NCBI GenBank assembly: GCA_052143835.1
Contig: JBKQRV010000027.1
Coordinates: 29,619 to 93,618 of the forward strand
Direction of reading: 5' to 3'
From: DASPPM01 sp052143835
Lineage (GTDB): Bacteria; Pseudomonadota; Alphaproteobacteria; JACZXZ01
Length of the DNA stretch: 64,000 bases
Position numbers and translations under genes: made by a program. The notes below the pieces were generated by a model. That model was given only the letters and a program-made list of their open reading frames with translations, did not search any database and had not been told where the DNA came from. This document shows, one piece after another, positions 16,695 through 25,741 of this stretch (positions within the stretch are counted from its first letter, which is position 1; each line of letters starts with the position of its first letter).

Positions 16695-16946
16695 ATGATG
16701 CGGAGTCTCCTTGCGGCGAGCATGGTTGCCGCCGGCCTGGTCTTGATCGCCGCTCCGGCGCTCGCGGCTCCTTGCGACGTCGAGATGCTGAAGGTCGAGT
16801 CGCGATTGCAACACGTCTTGGATCCCGGACTGCGACAAGTGATCGAGTCGCTGCTCGAGCAGGCCAAGCGCGCGCTCACTTTGCGCGAGCCCGATCGCTG
16901 CATGGCGGACGTGAACAAGGCGAAGCATGCGCTGCGCATGAGGTGA
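16695..16946 (+). CDS. small secreted helical protein of unknown function
   Basis: 83 aa from ATG 16695 (ATG 16698 is also possible), with AGGGGAAG just upstream. A signal peptide MRSLLAASMVAAGLVLIAA ends in an ALA-A-like site (APALAA). The mature ~60 residues are helical, with two Cys (PCDVEML and DRCMADV) that may form a disulfide between two helices. The motif VIESLLEQAKRALTLREPDRCMADVNKAKHAL looks like a short helical repeat. No family is recognised. DUF502 follows ~110 bases later on the same strand. Confidence 0.7.
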   Translation: MMRSLLAASMVAAGLVLIAAPALAAPCDVEMLKVESRLQHVLDPGLRQVIESLLEQAKRALTLREPDRCMADVNKAKHALRMR

Positions 16947-17054
16947 GCCGGGCCCCAAGGCAGCGGACGCTCGCTCCCCGGCACACCGTTGCGGAATCGC
17001 CGCCCGCTCCTATCTCTTGAAAGAGGACAACCGAAGGACGAACGGAGCCAGGAG

Positions 17055-17801
17055 ATGGCGAAGAAGTTGCCGCAGCCGGAGAAGGCGGAAGTCGAGACGG
17101 AAGAGGAGATTGCAGTCCCGCCGATCACCTTCGGCCAGCGGATCCGTGCCTATTTCCTCGCCGGCGTGCTGGTGGTCGCCCCCATCAGCATCACCTTCTA
17201 CATCGCCTATCTCATGCTCAACTTCGTCGACTCGCACGTGACGCCGCTCATCCCGGCCCATTACAACCCGAACAATTACCTGCCTTTCGGCATTCCCGGC
17301 CTTGGACTCATCATCCTCCTCGTCGTCATCACGCTCATCGGCGCCATCACGGCCGGCTACATCGGTCGCGTCTTCGTGCGGCTCTCGGAGATGCTGCTCA
17401 AGCGCATGCCGGTCATCCGCGGCATCTACGGTGCGGTGAAGCAGCTCGTCGAGGCGGTCTTCTCCCACAAGGCCAGCGCCTTCCGGCAGGTCGTGCTGCT
17501 CGAGTGGCCGCACGAGGGGAGCTGGACGATCGGCTTTGTCACCGGTGCGGTGGCAGGCGAAATCCAGGCCCTGCTCCCGGCGGAGCTCATCAGCATCATG
17601 GTGCCGACGACGCCCAATCCCACGGGCGGTTACATCGTCTTCGTGCCGCGCGAGAAAGTCATCCCGCTCGAGATGAGCGTCGATGCGGCGATGAAGATGA
17701 TCCTCTCGAGCGGCATCGTCGTCCCGCCCGAAGCCGCGGCCCTCGCGGCGACGGCGGCACGCGCGGTACCGGCGCGCGCGGAGAAGGCGAAGGTCCGCTA
17801 A
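17055..17801 (+). CDS. DUF502 family membrane protein
   Basis: 248 aa from ATG 17055; the frame to 16989 upstream is unsupported. Two transmembrane helices near residues 33-60 (YFLAGVLVVAPISITFYIAYLML) and ~80-105 (GLGLIILLVVITLIGAITAGYIG) are followed by the conserved DUF502 soluble region MPVIRGIYGAVKQLVEAVF ... FRQVVLLEWPHEGSWTIGFVTG ... ISIMVPTTPNPTGGYIVFVP. The function is unknown. Homologues in plants (COV proteins) are membrane proteins. It is a conserved alphaproteobacterial gene next to recG-region genes. The C-terminus is Ala/Arg-rich and probably disordered. Confidence 0.88.
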   Translation: MAKKLPQPEKAEVETEEEIAVPPITFGQRIRAYFLAGVLVVAPISITFYIAYLMLNFVDSHVTPLIPAHYNPNNYLPFGIPGLGLIILLVVITLIGAITAGYIGRVFVRLSEMLLKRMPVIRGIYGAVKQLVEAVFSHKASAFRQVVLLEWPHEGSWTIGFVTGAVAGEIQALLPAELISIMVPTTPNPTGGYIVFVPREKVIPLEMSVDAAMKMILSSGIVVPPEAAALAATAARAVPARAEKAKVR

Positions 17802-17848
17802 GCCGCCGCCGTAGCGTCATCTCAAGCGCTGGGCTATTCTCCGCCACC

Positions 17849-18739
17849 ATGGAAGACCCCTACAAGGTCCTGGGCGTCGAGCGCACCGCCTCCGAGGACG
17901 CGATCCGCGCCGCCTACCGCAAGCTGGCGAAGCGCCTTCATCCCGACCTCAATCCCGGCAAGAAGGACGCGGAGGAGCGCTTCAAGACCGTCTCGGCCGC
18001 CTATGCGCTGCTCTCCGATAAGGAGAAGCGCGCGCGCTTCGACCGCGGCGAGATCGACGCGAGCGGCGCCGAGCGGCCGCAGGAGCGCCGCTTCTACCGC
18101 GACTTCGGCGATGAGGCCGCGCACGGCAAATATCGCGCGCAGTCCTTCGGGATGGACGATCTCGAGAGCATCTTCGGTGCCGCCTTTCACGACCGTTTCG
18201 GGCATGGCTTCGCGGCGCGCGGCTCGGACGTGCATTATTCGCTCACGGTCGATTTTCTCGAGGCCGCGAACGGTGCGGTACGCCGCCTCGGCCTGCCGGA
18301 TGGCCGCACGCTCGATGTCACGATTCCCGCCGGGCTCAAGGACGGGCAGGTCCTCCGCCTCAAGGGCCAGGGCCTTCCAGGTGGCGACGAGGCACCCGCA
18401 GGCGATGCGCTCATCGAGGTCAGTGTCGCCCCGCATCCGCTTTTCCGGCGCGAGGGCAACGACGTGGTGATGGAGTTGCCGGTGACGCTCAAGGAAGCGG
18501 TGCTGGGCGCCAAGCTCGAGGTGCCGACCGTCAAAGGCCCGGTCACGTTGACGATTCCGCCCAACTCGTCGAGCGGTACCCGTCTTCGCTTGAAGGGCAG
18601 GGGCATCGCCGGCGGGCACCAGCACGTCGTGCTCAAGGTCGTCCTGCCTCACGACGGCGAGCCCGAGCTCGCCAGCTTTCTCGAGCGCTGGCAGCCGCGC
18701 CATCCCTTCGATCCGCGCAAGGGGATGAGGACGGCATGA
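17849..18739 (+). CDS. cbpA: CbpA-type DnaJ co-chaperone
   Basis: 296 aa from ATG 17849 (MEDPYKVLG). The J-domain (~1-70) has the HPD tripeptide in KRLHPDLNPGKKDAEERFK. A short Gly/Phe-type linker without zinc-finger cysteines follows, then two CTD substrate-binding beta domains (VDFLEAANGAVRRLGL ... VTIPAGLKDGQVLRLKGQG ... VSVAPHPLFRREGND). No Cys-rich zinc finger makes it DnaJ type B (CbpA/DjlA-like). It stimulates DnaK ATPase. Its stop overlaps the cbpM start by four bases (ATGA), giving translational coupling. Confidence 0.93.
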   Translation: MEDPYKVLGVERTASEDAIRAAYRKLAKRLHPDLNPGKKDAEERFKTVSAAYALLSDKEKRARFDRGEIDASGAERPQERRFYRDFGDEAAHGKYRAQSFGMDDLESIFGAAFHDRFGHGFAARGSDVHYSLTVDFLEAANGAVRRLGLPDGRTLDVTIPAGLKDGQVLRLKGQGLPGGDEAPAGDALIEVSVAPHPLFRREGNDVVMELPVTLKEAVLGAKLEVPTVKGPVTLTIPPNSSSGTRLRLKGRGIAGGHQHVVLKVVLPHDGEPELASFLERWQPRHPFDPRKGMRTA

Positions 18740-19098
18740 TGCGCTTGGACGCGATCGCAGCGCTCTTTCCCGACCTCGAGACGGTCGAGCTGATCACCTG
18801 GGTCGAGCGCCGCTGGGTCGAGCCGGAGCCGGCCGAGGAGGGCGGCTGGCTCTTCCACGACATCGACGTGGCGCGGGTGCGCCTCATCTACGACCTGCGC
18901 CGCGAGCTCGAGGTGGCGGAGGAGACGGTACCCCTGGTGCTCTCGCTGCTCGATCAGCTCTACGAGCTGCGCGCCACGCTCAAAAGCGTAATGCACGCGA
19001 TCGAGGGCCAGCCGCCCGAAGTGCAGGCCGCCGTCGCCGCGGTCCTCGAGGAGCGCTCGATAAGCGGCGATGCAAGCCGGGAAGGATCGCCGCGATGA
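18736..19098 (+). CDS. cbpM: chaperone modulator CbpM-like (MerR-like HTH)
   Basis: 120 aa starting inside the last codons of cbpA (ATGA overlap). The N-terminal MerR-like winged-helix segment (MMRLDAIAALFPDLETVELITWVERRWVEPEPAEEGGWLFH) lacks a dimer coiled coil of the MerR sort but has a helical tail (VLSLLDQLYELRATLKSVM). This matches CbpM, which binds the J-domain of CbpA and inhibits its co-chaperone action. The ACT protein downstream starts 4 bases before its stop, so the three genes are coupled. Confidence 0.88.
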   Translation: MMRLDAIAALFPDLETVELITWVERRWVEPEPAEEGGWLFHDIDVARVRLIYDLRRELEVAEETVPLVLSLLDQLYELRATLKSVMHAIEGQPPEVQAAVAAVLEERSISGDASREGSPR

Positions 19099-19640
19099 CG
19101 GCATTCCTCATCCTGACCGCCATCGGCAAGGATCGGCCGGGGCTGGTGAGCGCGCTCTCCGAAGAGATCGCGGCCCATGGCGGCAATTGGCTGGAAAGCC
19201 GGATGGCGCGTTTGGCGGGCGAGTTCGCGGGGATCGTTCGCGTGAGCGTGCCGGCCGCCAATGCCGAGGCCCTCGTGGCCGCCCTTCGTGGCCTCGAGGC
19301 CCGGGGCCTGCGCGTCACGGTCGAAAGGGGGGCTGGCGAGATGCCGGCAGGCGTCCGCGCGGCGTTCAAGCTCGAGCTCATGGGGCAAGATCATCCTGGC
19401 ATCATCCGCGACGTCACCCATGCGCTCGCAGCGCTAGGCGTCAACATCGAGGAGCTGACGACCGGGATCGAGAGCGGCTCGATGTCGGGGACCGCACTCT
19501 ATCGCGCAAGCGCGCGCTTGAGCGCGCCGGCTCGGATGAAGGCGGCCGAGCTGCGCGAGAGCCTCGAGCGGCTCGCGGGCGATCTGATGGTCGAGATCTC
19601 GCTGGATGAGGCCCCGGCCGGGAGCGAAAGCGGGAAGTAG
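19095..19640 (+). CDS. tandem ACT domain protein (GcvR-like regulator)
   Basis: 181 aa. Two ACT domains are present. Residues ~3-85 are TAFLILTAIGKDRPGLVSALSEEIAAHGGNWLESRM, and ~95-175 are FKLELMGQDHPGIIRDVTHALAALGVNIEELT. Both carry the ACT beta-alpha-beta pattern with a DRPG/DHPG loop where an amino acid ligand binds. It belongs to the GcvR family, which represses glycine-cleavage expression in enterics by protein-protein interaction. No gcvA or glycine cleavage genes are near, so the target here is unknown. The start overlaps the cbpM stop by four bases. Confidence 0.85.
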   Translation: MTAFLILTAIGKDRPGLVSALSEEIAAHGGNWLESRMARLAGEFAGIVRVSVPAANAEALVAALRGLEARGLRVTVERGAGEMPAGVRAAFKLELMGQDHPGIIRDVTHALAALGVNIEELTTGIESGSMSGTALYRASARLSAPARMKAAELRESLERLAGDLMVEISLDEAPAGSESGK

Positions 19641-19652
19641 GGCGCCGTTCCC

Positions 19653-21734
19653 TCACCCCGATCTCAAATACTTGATCGCCGCGTCGCGCTCGAAGAGGTA
19701 GAGGAGGGTGCGGATCGCTTCCCCGCGCGGGCTCTTGAGCTCGGGGTCGCGCTCAAGGGCCAGCCGCGAATCGTCGCGTGCCGCGGCGAGGAGCTCCTGA
19801 TGCGCCGCGAGGTCGGCCAAGCGGAAGTCAGGCAGGCCGCTTTGCCGCGTGCCGAGGAGCTCGCCCGGCCCGCGCAGGCGGAAGTCCTCCTCGGCGATGC
19901 GGAAGCCGTCGTCCGTCTCGCGCAGGATGGCGAGGCGCGCCCGCGCCGTCTCGCCGAGCGGCGTGGCGTAGAGGAGGAGGCAGGTCGAGGCCTCTTGGCC
20001 GCGTCCGATGCGGCCGCGCAGCTGGTGGAGCTGAGCGAGTCCGAAGCGCTCGGCATGCTCGATCACCATGACGCTCGCCTCGGGCACGTCGACGCCGACC
20101 TCGATCACCGTGGTGGCGACGAGGATGCGCAGCGCGCCGCGCTGGAACGCTTCCATGACTTTGTCCTTCTCGCCTCCCTTGAGGCGTCCGTGAACGAGGC
20201 CGACCAGCCCGGGAAAGATGCTGGCGAGGTGGCGGTAGCGCTCGGTCGCGGCGGCGAGGTCGACCGCCTCTGACTCCTCGACGAGCGGGCAGACCCAATA
20301 GATTTTGGCGCCCTTGTCGAGCGCGCGCCTGAGTGCCGTGATCACTTCCTCGAGGCGCTGCAAGGGCAGCGTGCGGGTGTCGATCGGCTTGCGGCCCGCC
20401 GGCTTCTCGGTGAGGCGCGAGACGTCCATATCGCCATAGGCGGCCAGCATGACGGTGCGGGGGATGGGGGTTGCCGTCATCACCAGCATGTCGGTGACGC
20501 GGCCCTTGGAGGCGAGCAGCAGGCGCTGGTGCACGCCGAAGCGGTGCTGCTCGTCGACGACCGCGATCGCGATGTTCTTGAACGCCACCTCCTCCTGGAA
20601 GAGGGCATGGGTGCCGATGGCGATCTCGATCGAGCCGTCCTTGAGGCCGGCGAGGACGACCTCGCGCGGCTTGCCCTTGTCGCGGCCGGTCAGAAGGGCC
20701 AAGCGCACGCCCGCCGCTTGGGCGAGGGGCGCCATAGTCTGGAAGTGCTGGCGCGCAAGGATCTCGGTCGGCGCCATCAAGACACCCTGCGCCCCCGCCT
20801 CGACGGCATTGAGCAACGCCAGGAAGGCGACGATCGTCTTGCCGCTGCCGACGTCGCCTTGCAGCAGGCGCAACATGCGCCTCTCTCCGGCCATGTCGGC
20901 GAGGATGTCGCGCACGGCATCTTCCTGCGAGCGGGTAAGGGCAAAGGGGAGGGCCGCCAACGCCTTCGCGCGCAGGCGGCCATCGCCCTTGAGCGGACGG
21001 CCGGCGAGCCGGCGCTGGTGTGCGCGCACCAGTGCCACCGCGAGCTGGTTGGCGAAAAGCTCGTCATAGGCGAGGCGCGCGCGGGGCTTGGTCGAGTGAT
21101 CGAGGTCGGCCTCGCTCTCGGGCGCATGGGCCCTCATGAGCGAGGCGTGCCAGTCCGCCCAACCTTGACGCGCGCGGTAGGCGGGGTCGATCCACTCGGG
21201 CAGCTCCGGCGCGCGCGCGAGTGCCGCGCGCACCGTCTTGCCCACCATCTTGAGGGTGAGCCCCGCCGTGAGCGGATAGACCGGCTCGACCCGCTTGAGG
21301 CTTTCCAGCTCCGCGAGCGTGCCGATGTGGTCAGGGTGCGTGATCTGCAGGCGGTCGCGGAAGCGCTCGAGCCGGCCGCTCACCACGCGCTCGGCGCCCA
21401 CCGGCAGCACCTTCTCGAGATAGTCGCGCCGGGCGTGGAAGAAGACGAGGAAGAGGAATCCGGTCTCGTCGCGGCAGCGCACGCGATAAGGGAGACGCGG
21501 ATTGCCGGGCGGCTCATGGCCATCAATCCAAAGGGTGAGCGTGGCGATCCTGCCCTCTTGGGCATCGCGGATCTTGGGCGCGTAGCGCCGGTCGATGAGG
21601 CCGCTCGGGAGGTGCCACAGCAGCCCCACGACGCTTCCGCCGGCCAAGCGCTCGTAAAGCTTCTTAAGCCGCGGGCCGACACCCGCGAGCGAGGTCACGG
21701 GTGCAAACAGGGGATAGAGGATTTGCGGGCGCAT
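19653..21734 (-). CDS. recG: ATP-dependent DNA helicase RecG
   Basis: 693 aa. The N-terminal wedge/OB domain (GVGPRLKKLYERLAGG; HPDHIGTLAELE) is followed by superfamily 2 helicase motifs: Walker A LQGDVGSGKTIVAFLAL, DEQHRFGVHQR (motif II), TATPIPRTVML (motif III), and C-terminal motifs V/VI (VEVGVDVPEASVMVIE, HQLRGRIGRG). It remodels stalled replication forks and Holliday junctions. It is normal full length, and the ATG at 21734 is the only sensible start. It is divergently transcribed from sdhE-mfd with an 86-base gap, the standard alphaproteobacterial arrangement. Confidence 0.97.
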   Translation of the reverse strand: MRPQILYPLFAPVTSLAGVGPRLKKLYERLAGGSVVGLLWHLPSGLIDRRYAPKIRDAQEGRIATLTLWIDGHEPPGNPRLPYRVRCRDETGFLFLVFFHARRDYLEKVLPVGAERVVSGRLERFRDRLQITHPDHIGTLAELESLKRVEPVYPLTAGLTLKMVGKTVRAALARAPELPEWIDPAYRARQGWADWHASLMRAHAPESEADLDHSTKPRARLAYDELFANQLAVALVRAHQRRLAGRPLKGDGRLRAKALAALPFALTRSQEDAVRDILADMAGERRMLRLLQGDVGSGKTIVAFLALLNAVEAGAQGVLMAPTEILARQHFQTMAPLAQAAGVRLALLTGRDKGKPREVVLAGLKDGSIEIAIGTHALFQEEVAFKNIAIAVVDEQHRFGVHQRLLLASKGRVTDMLVMTATPIPRTVMLAAYGDMDVSRLTEKPAGRKPIDTRTLPLQRLEEVITALRRALDKGAKIYWVCPLVEESEAVDLAAATERYRHLASIFPGLVGLVHGRLKGGEKDKVMEAFQRGALRILVATTVIEVGVDVPEASVMVIEHAERFGLAQLHQLRGRIGRGQEASTCLLLYATPLGETARARLAILRETDDGFRIAEEDFRLRGPGELLGTRQSGLPDFRLADLAAHQELLAAARDDSRLALERDPELKSPRGEAIRTLLYLFERDAAIKYLRSG

Positions 21735-21820
21735 CTCGTATGGGCGCTATGCTCACGTGACTGCTGACAGGAGGCACTCGAGGCCTTATATCCTACACGC
21801 GGCCAACTCCGGATGAGAGA

Positions 21821-22093
21821 ATGCCCGATTCCCGCGCCCCTCGCTTGAAGCGCCTTTATTTTCGCAGCTGGCACAGGGGGACGCGGGAGATGGACCTGTT
21901 GCTGGGGCGCTTCGCCGAACGCCACCTCGACGAGCTGAGCGAGGCGGAGCTCGGCCAGTACGAAGCCCTGCTGGAGGCCGCCGACCCGGATATCTATGGC
22001 TGGATCGCGGGCGAGACGGTGCCCCCGCAGGCCTTCGACAACGCTGTCCTGCAACTTATCAAGAACTTCAAGATACCTCATGTAGGTAATTGA
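21821..22093 (+). CDS. sdhE: succinate dehydrogenase assembly factor 2 (SdhE)
   Basis: 90 aa. The diagnostic RGTREMD motif (RGxxE) is intact near residue 25 in RSWHRGTREMDLLLGRF, followed by the helical bundle and the late W (DIYGWIAGE). SdhE promotes covalent FAD attachment to SdhA, and the Gly/Glu of RGxxE contact the flavoprotein. It is divergent from recG. Its stop TGA at 22091-22093 overlaps the earliest possible start of mfd by a few bases, so translation may be coupled. Confidence 0.96.
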   Translation: MPDSRAPRLKRLYFRSWHRGTREMDLLLGRFAERHLDELSEAELGQYEALLEAADPDIYGWIAGETVPPQAFDNAVLQLIKNFKIPHVGN

Positions 22094-22107
22094 TTATCCG
22101 ATATTCT

Positions 22108-25100
22108 ATGCTCACCGAACCTGGCCAAGTCACGATCGCGGGCGCGCCTGAAGGGGTGGATGCGCTGCTGCTCGGCGAGCTCGCTGAAGGCGCAAGCGCG
22201 CGGCAGCTCCTCCACGTGGCGCGCGACGATGCCGCCATGGGCCGCATGGCCGAGGGGTTGGCCTTCTTCGCCCCCGGCCTCGAGGTGCTGAGCTTGCCGG
22301 CATGGGACTGTCTTCCCTACGACCGGGTCTCGCCCAACGGCGAGATCGTGAGCCGTCGCATCGACACGCTCACCAAGCTCGCGCGCACGCCGCGGCCGGA
22401 GTCGAGCCGCGTCGTCATCACCACCGTCAACGCGCTCCTCCAGAAGGTGCCGCCGGCCGCGACCTTCCGCGATGCGGTCTTCGAGATCACGGTCGGCGGG
22501 CGGCTCGCACGCGAGGATTTCGGCCGCTTCGTGGCGCTGAACGGCTACCGGCGCGCGGAGACGGTGCGCGAGGCGGGCGAATTTGCGCTCCGGGGCGGCA
22601 TCGTCGACATCTTTCCGCCGGGGACCCCCGAGCCCGTTCGCCTCGACCTCTTCGGCGACGAGGTCGAGCGCATCCGCGGCTTCGACCCGCTCACCCAGCG
22701 CACCACCGGCCGGCTCGACCGCCTCGAGCTCAAGGCGATGAGCGAGGTGCTGTTGGACGAGGCGGCGGTACAGCGCTTCCGCATGGGCTACCGGGAGTTG
22801 TTCGGCGCGGTCAAGGAGGGCGATCCGCTTTACGAGGCGGTCAGCGCCGGTCGCGCGCACGTCGGCATGGAGCATTGGTTGCCGCTCTTCTATGAGCGCC
22901 TCGACACCATCCTCGATTACCTCCCCGATGCCGCGGTGACCTTCGATCATCAAGCCGAGCAGGCGATCGCGACCCGGCTCGAGACCATCCAGGAGTTCTA
23001 CGGCGCGCGCCGGAGCCTGGCCGACGCCGATCGCGCGACCCTTTATATGCCCGTGCCGCCGGACACGCTGTTCCTCGACCGCGCGGCCATCGATGCGCTC
23101 CTCGCCACGCGGGCGATCGGAAGCTTCTCGCCCTTCAAGGCGCCGCTCGGAGCCCGCACGGTCGATGCCGGCGGTCAACCCGGCCGAGACTTCGCCGATG
23201 CGCGCGCGCATCCCGAGGTCAACCTCTTCGACGCGGTGCGCGAGCACATCGCGGCCGAGCAGGGCCGCGGCCGCCGCGTGGTGGTGGCCGGCTACAGTCC
23301 GGGCGCGCGCGACCGGCTTGAGACGCTTCTGCGCGAGCATGGCGTGAGCAATACCGCGACGCTCCCCAGCTGGCGCGAGCTCGGCGCACTGGCGCCCGAC
23401 GTCGTGCCTCTCATCGTGCTCGGCCTCGAGCACGGCTTCGTGCGCGACGGGCTCGCGGTCATCGCCGAGCAGGACATCCTCGGCGACCGCCTCGTCCGCC
23501 CGGCTCGCCGGAGGAGCCGTTCCGAGAATTTCATCTCCGAGGTCTCGAGCCTGACCGCGGGCGACCTGGTCGTCCACGTCGAGCACGGCATCGGCCGCTA
23601 CGAGGGGCTCGAGACGATCGAGGTCTCAGGTGCTGCCCACGATTGCTTGCGCGTGCTCTACGACGGCGGCGACAAGCTCTTCGTGCCGGTCGAGAACATC
23701 GAGGTGCTCTCGCGCTTCGGCTCGGAGGAGGCCGGCGTGCAGCTCGACCGCCTCGGCGGTGCCGGCTGGCAGGCGCGCAAGGCGCGCGTCAAGAAGCGCA
23801 TCCGCGAGATCGCGGACGAGCTCATCCGCGTCGCCGCCGAGCGCCAGCTCAGGCCGGGCGAGGTGATCGCGGCCGAGGGTTCCGACTACGCCGAGTTCTG
23901 CGCGCGCTTCCCCTATCCCGAGACCGAGGACCAGCTCGGCGCGATCGACGAGACGGTGCACGACCTGGCCGAGGGCCGGCCCATGGACCGCCTCATCTGC
24001 GGCGACGTCGGCTTCGGCAAGACCGAGGTGGCGCTGCGCGCGGCCTTCCTCGGGGTGATGTCCGGATTCCAGGTGGCCGTCGTGGTGCCGACCACCTTGC
24101 TCGCGCGCCAGCACTACCGCACCTTCAGCGAGCGTTTCGCCGGTCTGCCGGTCAAGATCGGCCGGCTCTCGCGCTTGACCGGCGCCAAGGAGACGGCGCA
24201 GGTGAAGGCCGGCCTCGCCGCGGGCACGCTCGACATCGTCATCGGCACCCACGCGCTTCTCGGCAAGCAGATCTCCTTCAAGCATCTGGGCCTCCTCATC
24301 GTGGACGAGGAGCAGCATTTCGGCGTCAAGCAGAAGGAGCGGCTCAAGCAGCTCCGGAGCAACGTGCACGTGCTGACGCTGACGGCGACGCCGATCCCGC
24401 GCACCCTCCAGTTAGCACTTTCCGGCGTGCGCGACATGAGCCTGATCGCGACCCCGCCCGTCGACCGTCTCGCCGTGCGCACCTTCGTGCTGCCCTACGA
24501 TCCGGTGGTCGTGCGCGAGGCGCTCTTGCGCGAGCATTTCCGCGGCGGGCAGAGCTATTACGTCTGTCCGCGCATCGAGGACCTGCCCAAGGTGCATGAG
24601 CGCCTCAAGGAGCTGGTGCCCGAGGTGAAGATCGTGACCGCGCACGGGCGCATGGCGGCAAGCGCGCTCGAGGACGCCATGGCGGCGTTCTACGACGGCA
24701 AGTTCGACGTGCTGCTCTCGACCAACATCGTCGAATCAGGTCTCGACATCCCGGCCGCCAACACCCTTATCGTCCACCGCGCCGACATGTTCGGGCTGGC
24801 CCAGCTCTACCAGCTGCGCGGACGCGTGGGGCGCGCGAAGCTGCGCGCCTACGCCTATCTGACGCTGCCGCCGGGACGGGCGCTGAGCGAGGCCGCGCAG
24901 AAGCGCCTCCACGTCATGCAGACGCTCGACACCTTGGGGGCCGGCTTCACGCTTGCGAGCCACGATCTCGACATCCGCGGGGCGGGCAACCTGCTCGGCG
25001 AGGAGCAGTCGGGCCACGTGCGCGAGGTCGGCATCGAGCTCTATCAGCAGATGCTCGAGGAGGCGGTCTCCGTGGCGAAAGGCGACGGCGCCGGGGTGGC

Positions 25101-25575
25101 GCAGCCGGACTGGACGCCCCAGATCAACCTTGGCACGCCCGTGCTCATCCCCGAGAGCTATGTGGCGGATTTGGGCGTGCGCCTCGGGCTCTATCGGCGC
25201 ATCGTCGGCTTGGTCGATCAGGCGGAGATCGACAGCTTCGCCGCCGAGCTCGTCGACCGCTTCGGCCCGCTCCCGGCCGAGGTCGAGAACCTGCTCAAGA
25301 TCGTGGCGATCAAGCGCCTCTGCCTCGACGCCGGCATCGAGAAGCTCGACGCCGGGCCCAAGGGTGCGGTGCTCGCCTTCCGCCGCAACCGCTTCGCCAA
25401 CCCGAAGGGGCTCATCGAGTTCGTCACGCGTCAGGGCCCGAGCGTCAGCTTCCGCCCGGACCAGAAGCTCGTCATCCGGCGCGGCTGGGAAGCGGAGGCC
25501 GCGCGCGTCCAAGGCGTCGTGCAGGTTCTGAAGAAGGTGGCCGAGATCGCCGCGGCAGTCGGCAAGGCGGCGTGA
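22108..25575 (+). CDS. mfd: transcription-repair coupling factor Mfd
   Basis: 1155 aa from ATG 22108; a TTG at 22090 overlapping the sdhE stop is possible. The domain order is standard. The UvrB-homology module (GLPAWDCLPYDRVSPNG ... YRRAETVREAGEFALRGGIVDIF) comes first. The RNA polymerase interaction domain follows (GDLVVHVEHGIGRYEGLETI). Then comes the translocase with Walker A GDVGFGKTEVALRAAF, DEEQHFGVKQ, TATPIPRTL and the relay (VESGLDIPAANTLIVHR). The TRG region follows, and the C-terminal D7 inhibitory domain (LGLYRRIVGLVDQAE) ends it. It displaces stalled RNA polymerase and recruits UvrA. Partner uvrA/B genes are not in the window. Confidence 0.97.
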   Translation: MLTEPGQVTIAGAPEGVDALLLGELAEGASARQLLHVARDDAAMGRMAEGLAFFAPGLEVLSLPAWDCLPYDRVSPNGEIVSRRIDTLTKLARTPRPESSRVVITTVNALLQKVPPAATFRDAVFEITVGGRLAREDFGRFVALNGYRRAETVREAGEFALRGGIVDIFPPGTPEPVRLDLFGDEVERIRGFDPLTQRTTGRLDRLELKAMSEVLLDEAAVQRFRMGYRELFGAVKEGDPLYEAVSAGRAHVGMEHWLPLFYERLDTILDYLPDAAVTFDHQAEQAIATRLETIQEFYGARRSLADADRATLYMPVPPDTLFLDRAAIDALLATRAIGSFSPFKAPLGARTVDAGGQPGRDFADARAHPEVNLFDAVREHIAAEQGRGRRVVVAGYSPGARDRLETLLREHGVSNTATLPSWRELGALAPDVVPLIVLGLEHGFVRDGLAVIAEQDILGDRLVRPARRRSRSENFISEVSSLTAGDLVVHVEHGIGRYEGLETIEVSGAAHDCLRVLYDGGDKLFVPVENIEVLSRFGSEEAGVQLDRLGGAGWQARKARVKKRIREIADELIRVAAERQLRPGEVIAAEGSDYAEFCARFPYPETEDQLGAIDETVHDLAEGRPMDRLICGDVGFGKTEVALRAAFLGVMSGFQVAVVVPTTLLARQHYRTFSERFAGLPVKIGRLSRLTGAKETAQVKAGLAAGTLDIVIGTHALLGKQISFKHLGLLIVDEEQHFGVKQKERLKQLRSNVHVLTLTATPIPRTLQLALSGVRDMSLIATPPVDRLAVRTFVLPYDPVVVREALLREHFRGGQSYYVCPRIEDLPKVHERLKELVPEVKIVTAHGRMAASALEDAMAAFYDGKFDVLLSTNIVESGLDIPAANTLIVHRADMFGLAQLYQLRGRVGRAKLRAYAYLTLPPGRALSEAAQKRLHVMQTLDTLGAGFTLASHDLDIRGAGNLLGEEQSGHVREVGIELYQQMLEEAVSVAKGDGAGVAQPDWTPQINLGTPVLIPESYVADLGVRLGLYRRIVGLVDQAEIDSFAAELVDRFGPLPAEVENLLKIVAIKRLCLDAGIEKLDAGPKGAVLAFRRNRFANPKGLIEFVTRQGPSVSFRPDQKLVIRRGWEAEAARVQGVVQVLKKVAEIAAAVGKAA

Positions 25576-25578
25576 GCT

Positions 25579-25721
25579 CCCTCACCCGGCCGCTTCGCGG
25601 CCACCCTCTCCCGCTTGCGGGAGAGGGAAGGGGCGCCCGCGGGCCAAAGGCCCGCTTCTTCTGCATGATGCATAAGCGGCGCGCTACGCGCGCCGGGCGA
25701 GAGCGACGGGAAGGGTGAGGG
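25579..25721. repeat. intergenic palindromic element bounded by CCCTCACCC / GGGTGAGGG
   Basis: A 143-base element between mfd and the convergent DsbA-family gene. It opens with CCCTCACCC and closes with GGGTGAGGG, and it contains internal hairpins (CTCTCCCGCTTGCGGGAGAG at 25605-25624 and a GCGGGCC-type pair). Only one copy is present here. It resembles the CCCTCACCC-type repeat seen between converging genes in many alphaproteobacteria and could act as a bidirectional terminator through its hairpins. Confidence 0.75.
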
Positions 25722-25741
25722 ATTCGCTCCGTGTCGCCTAC

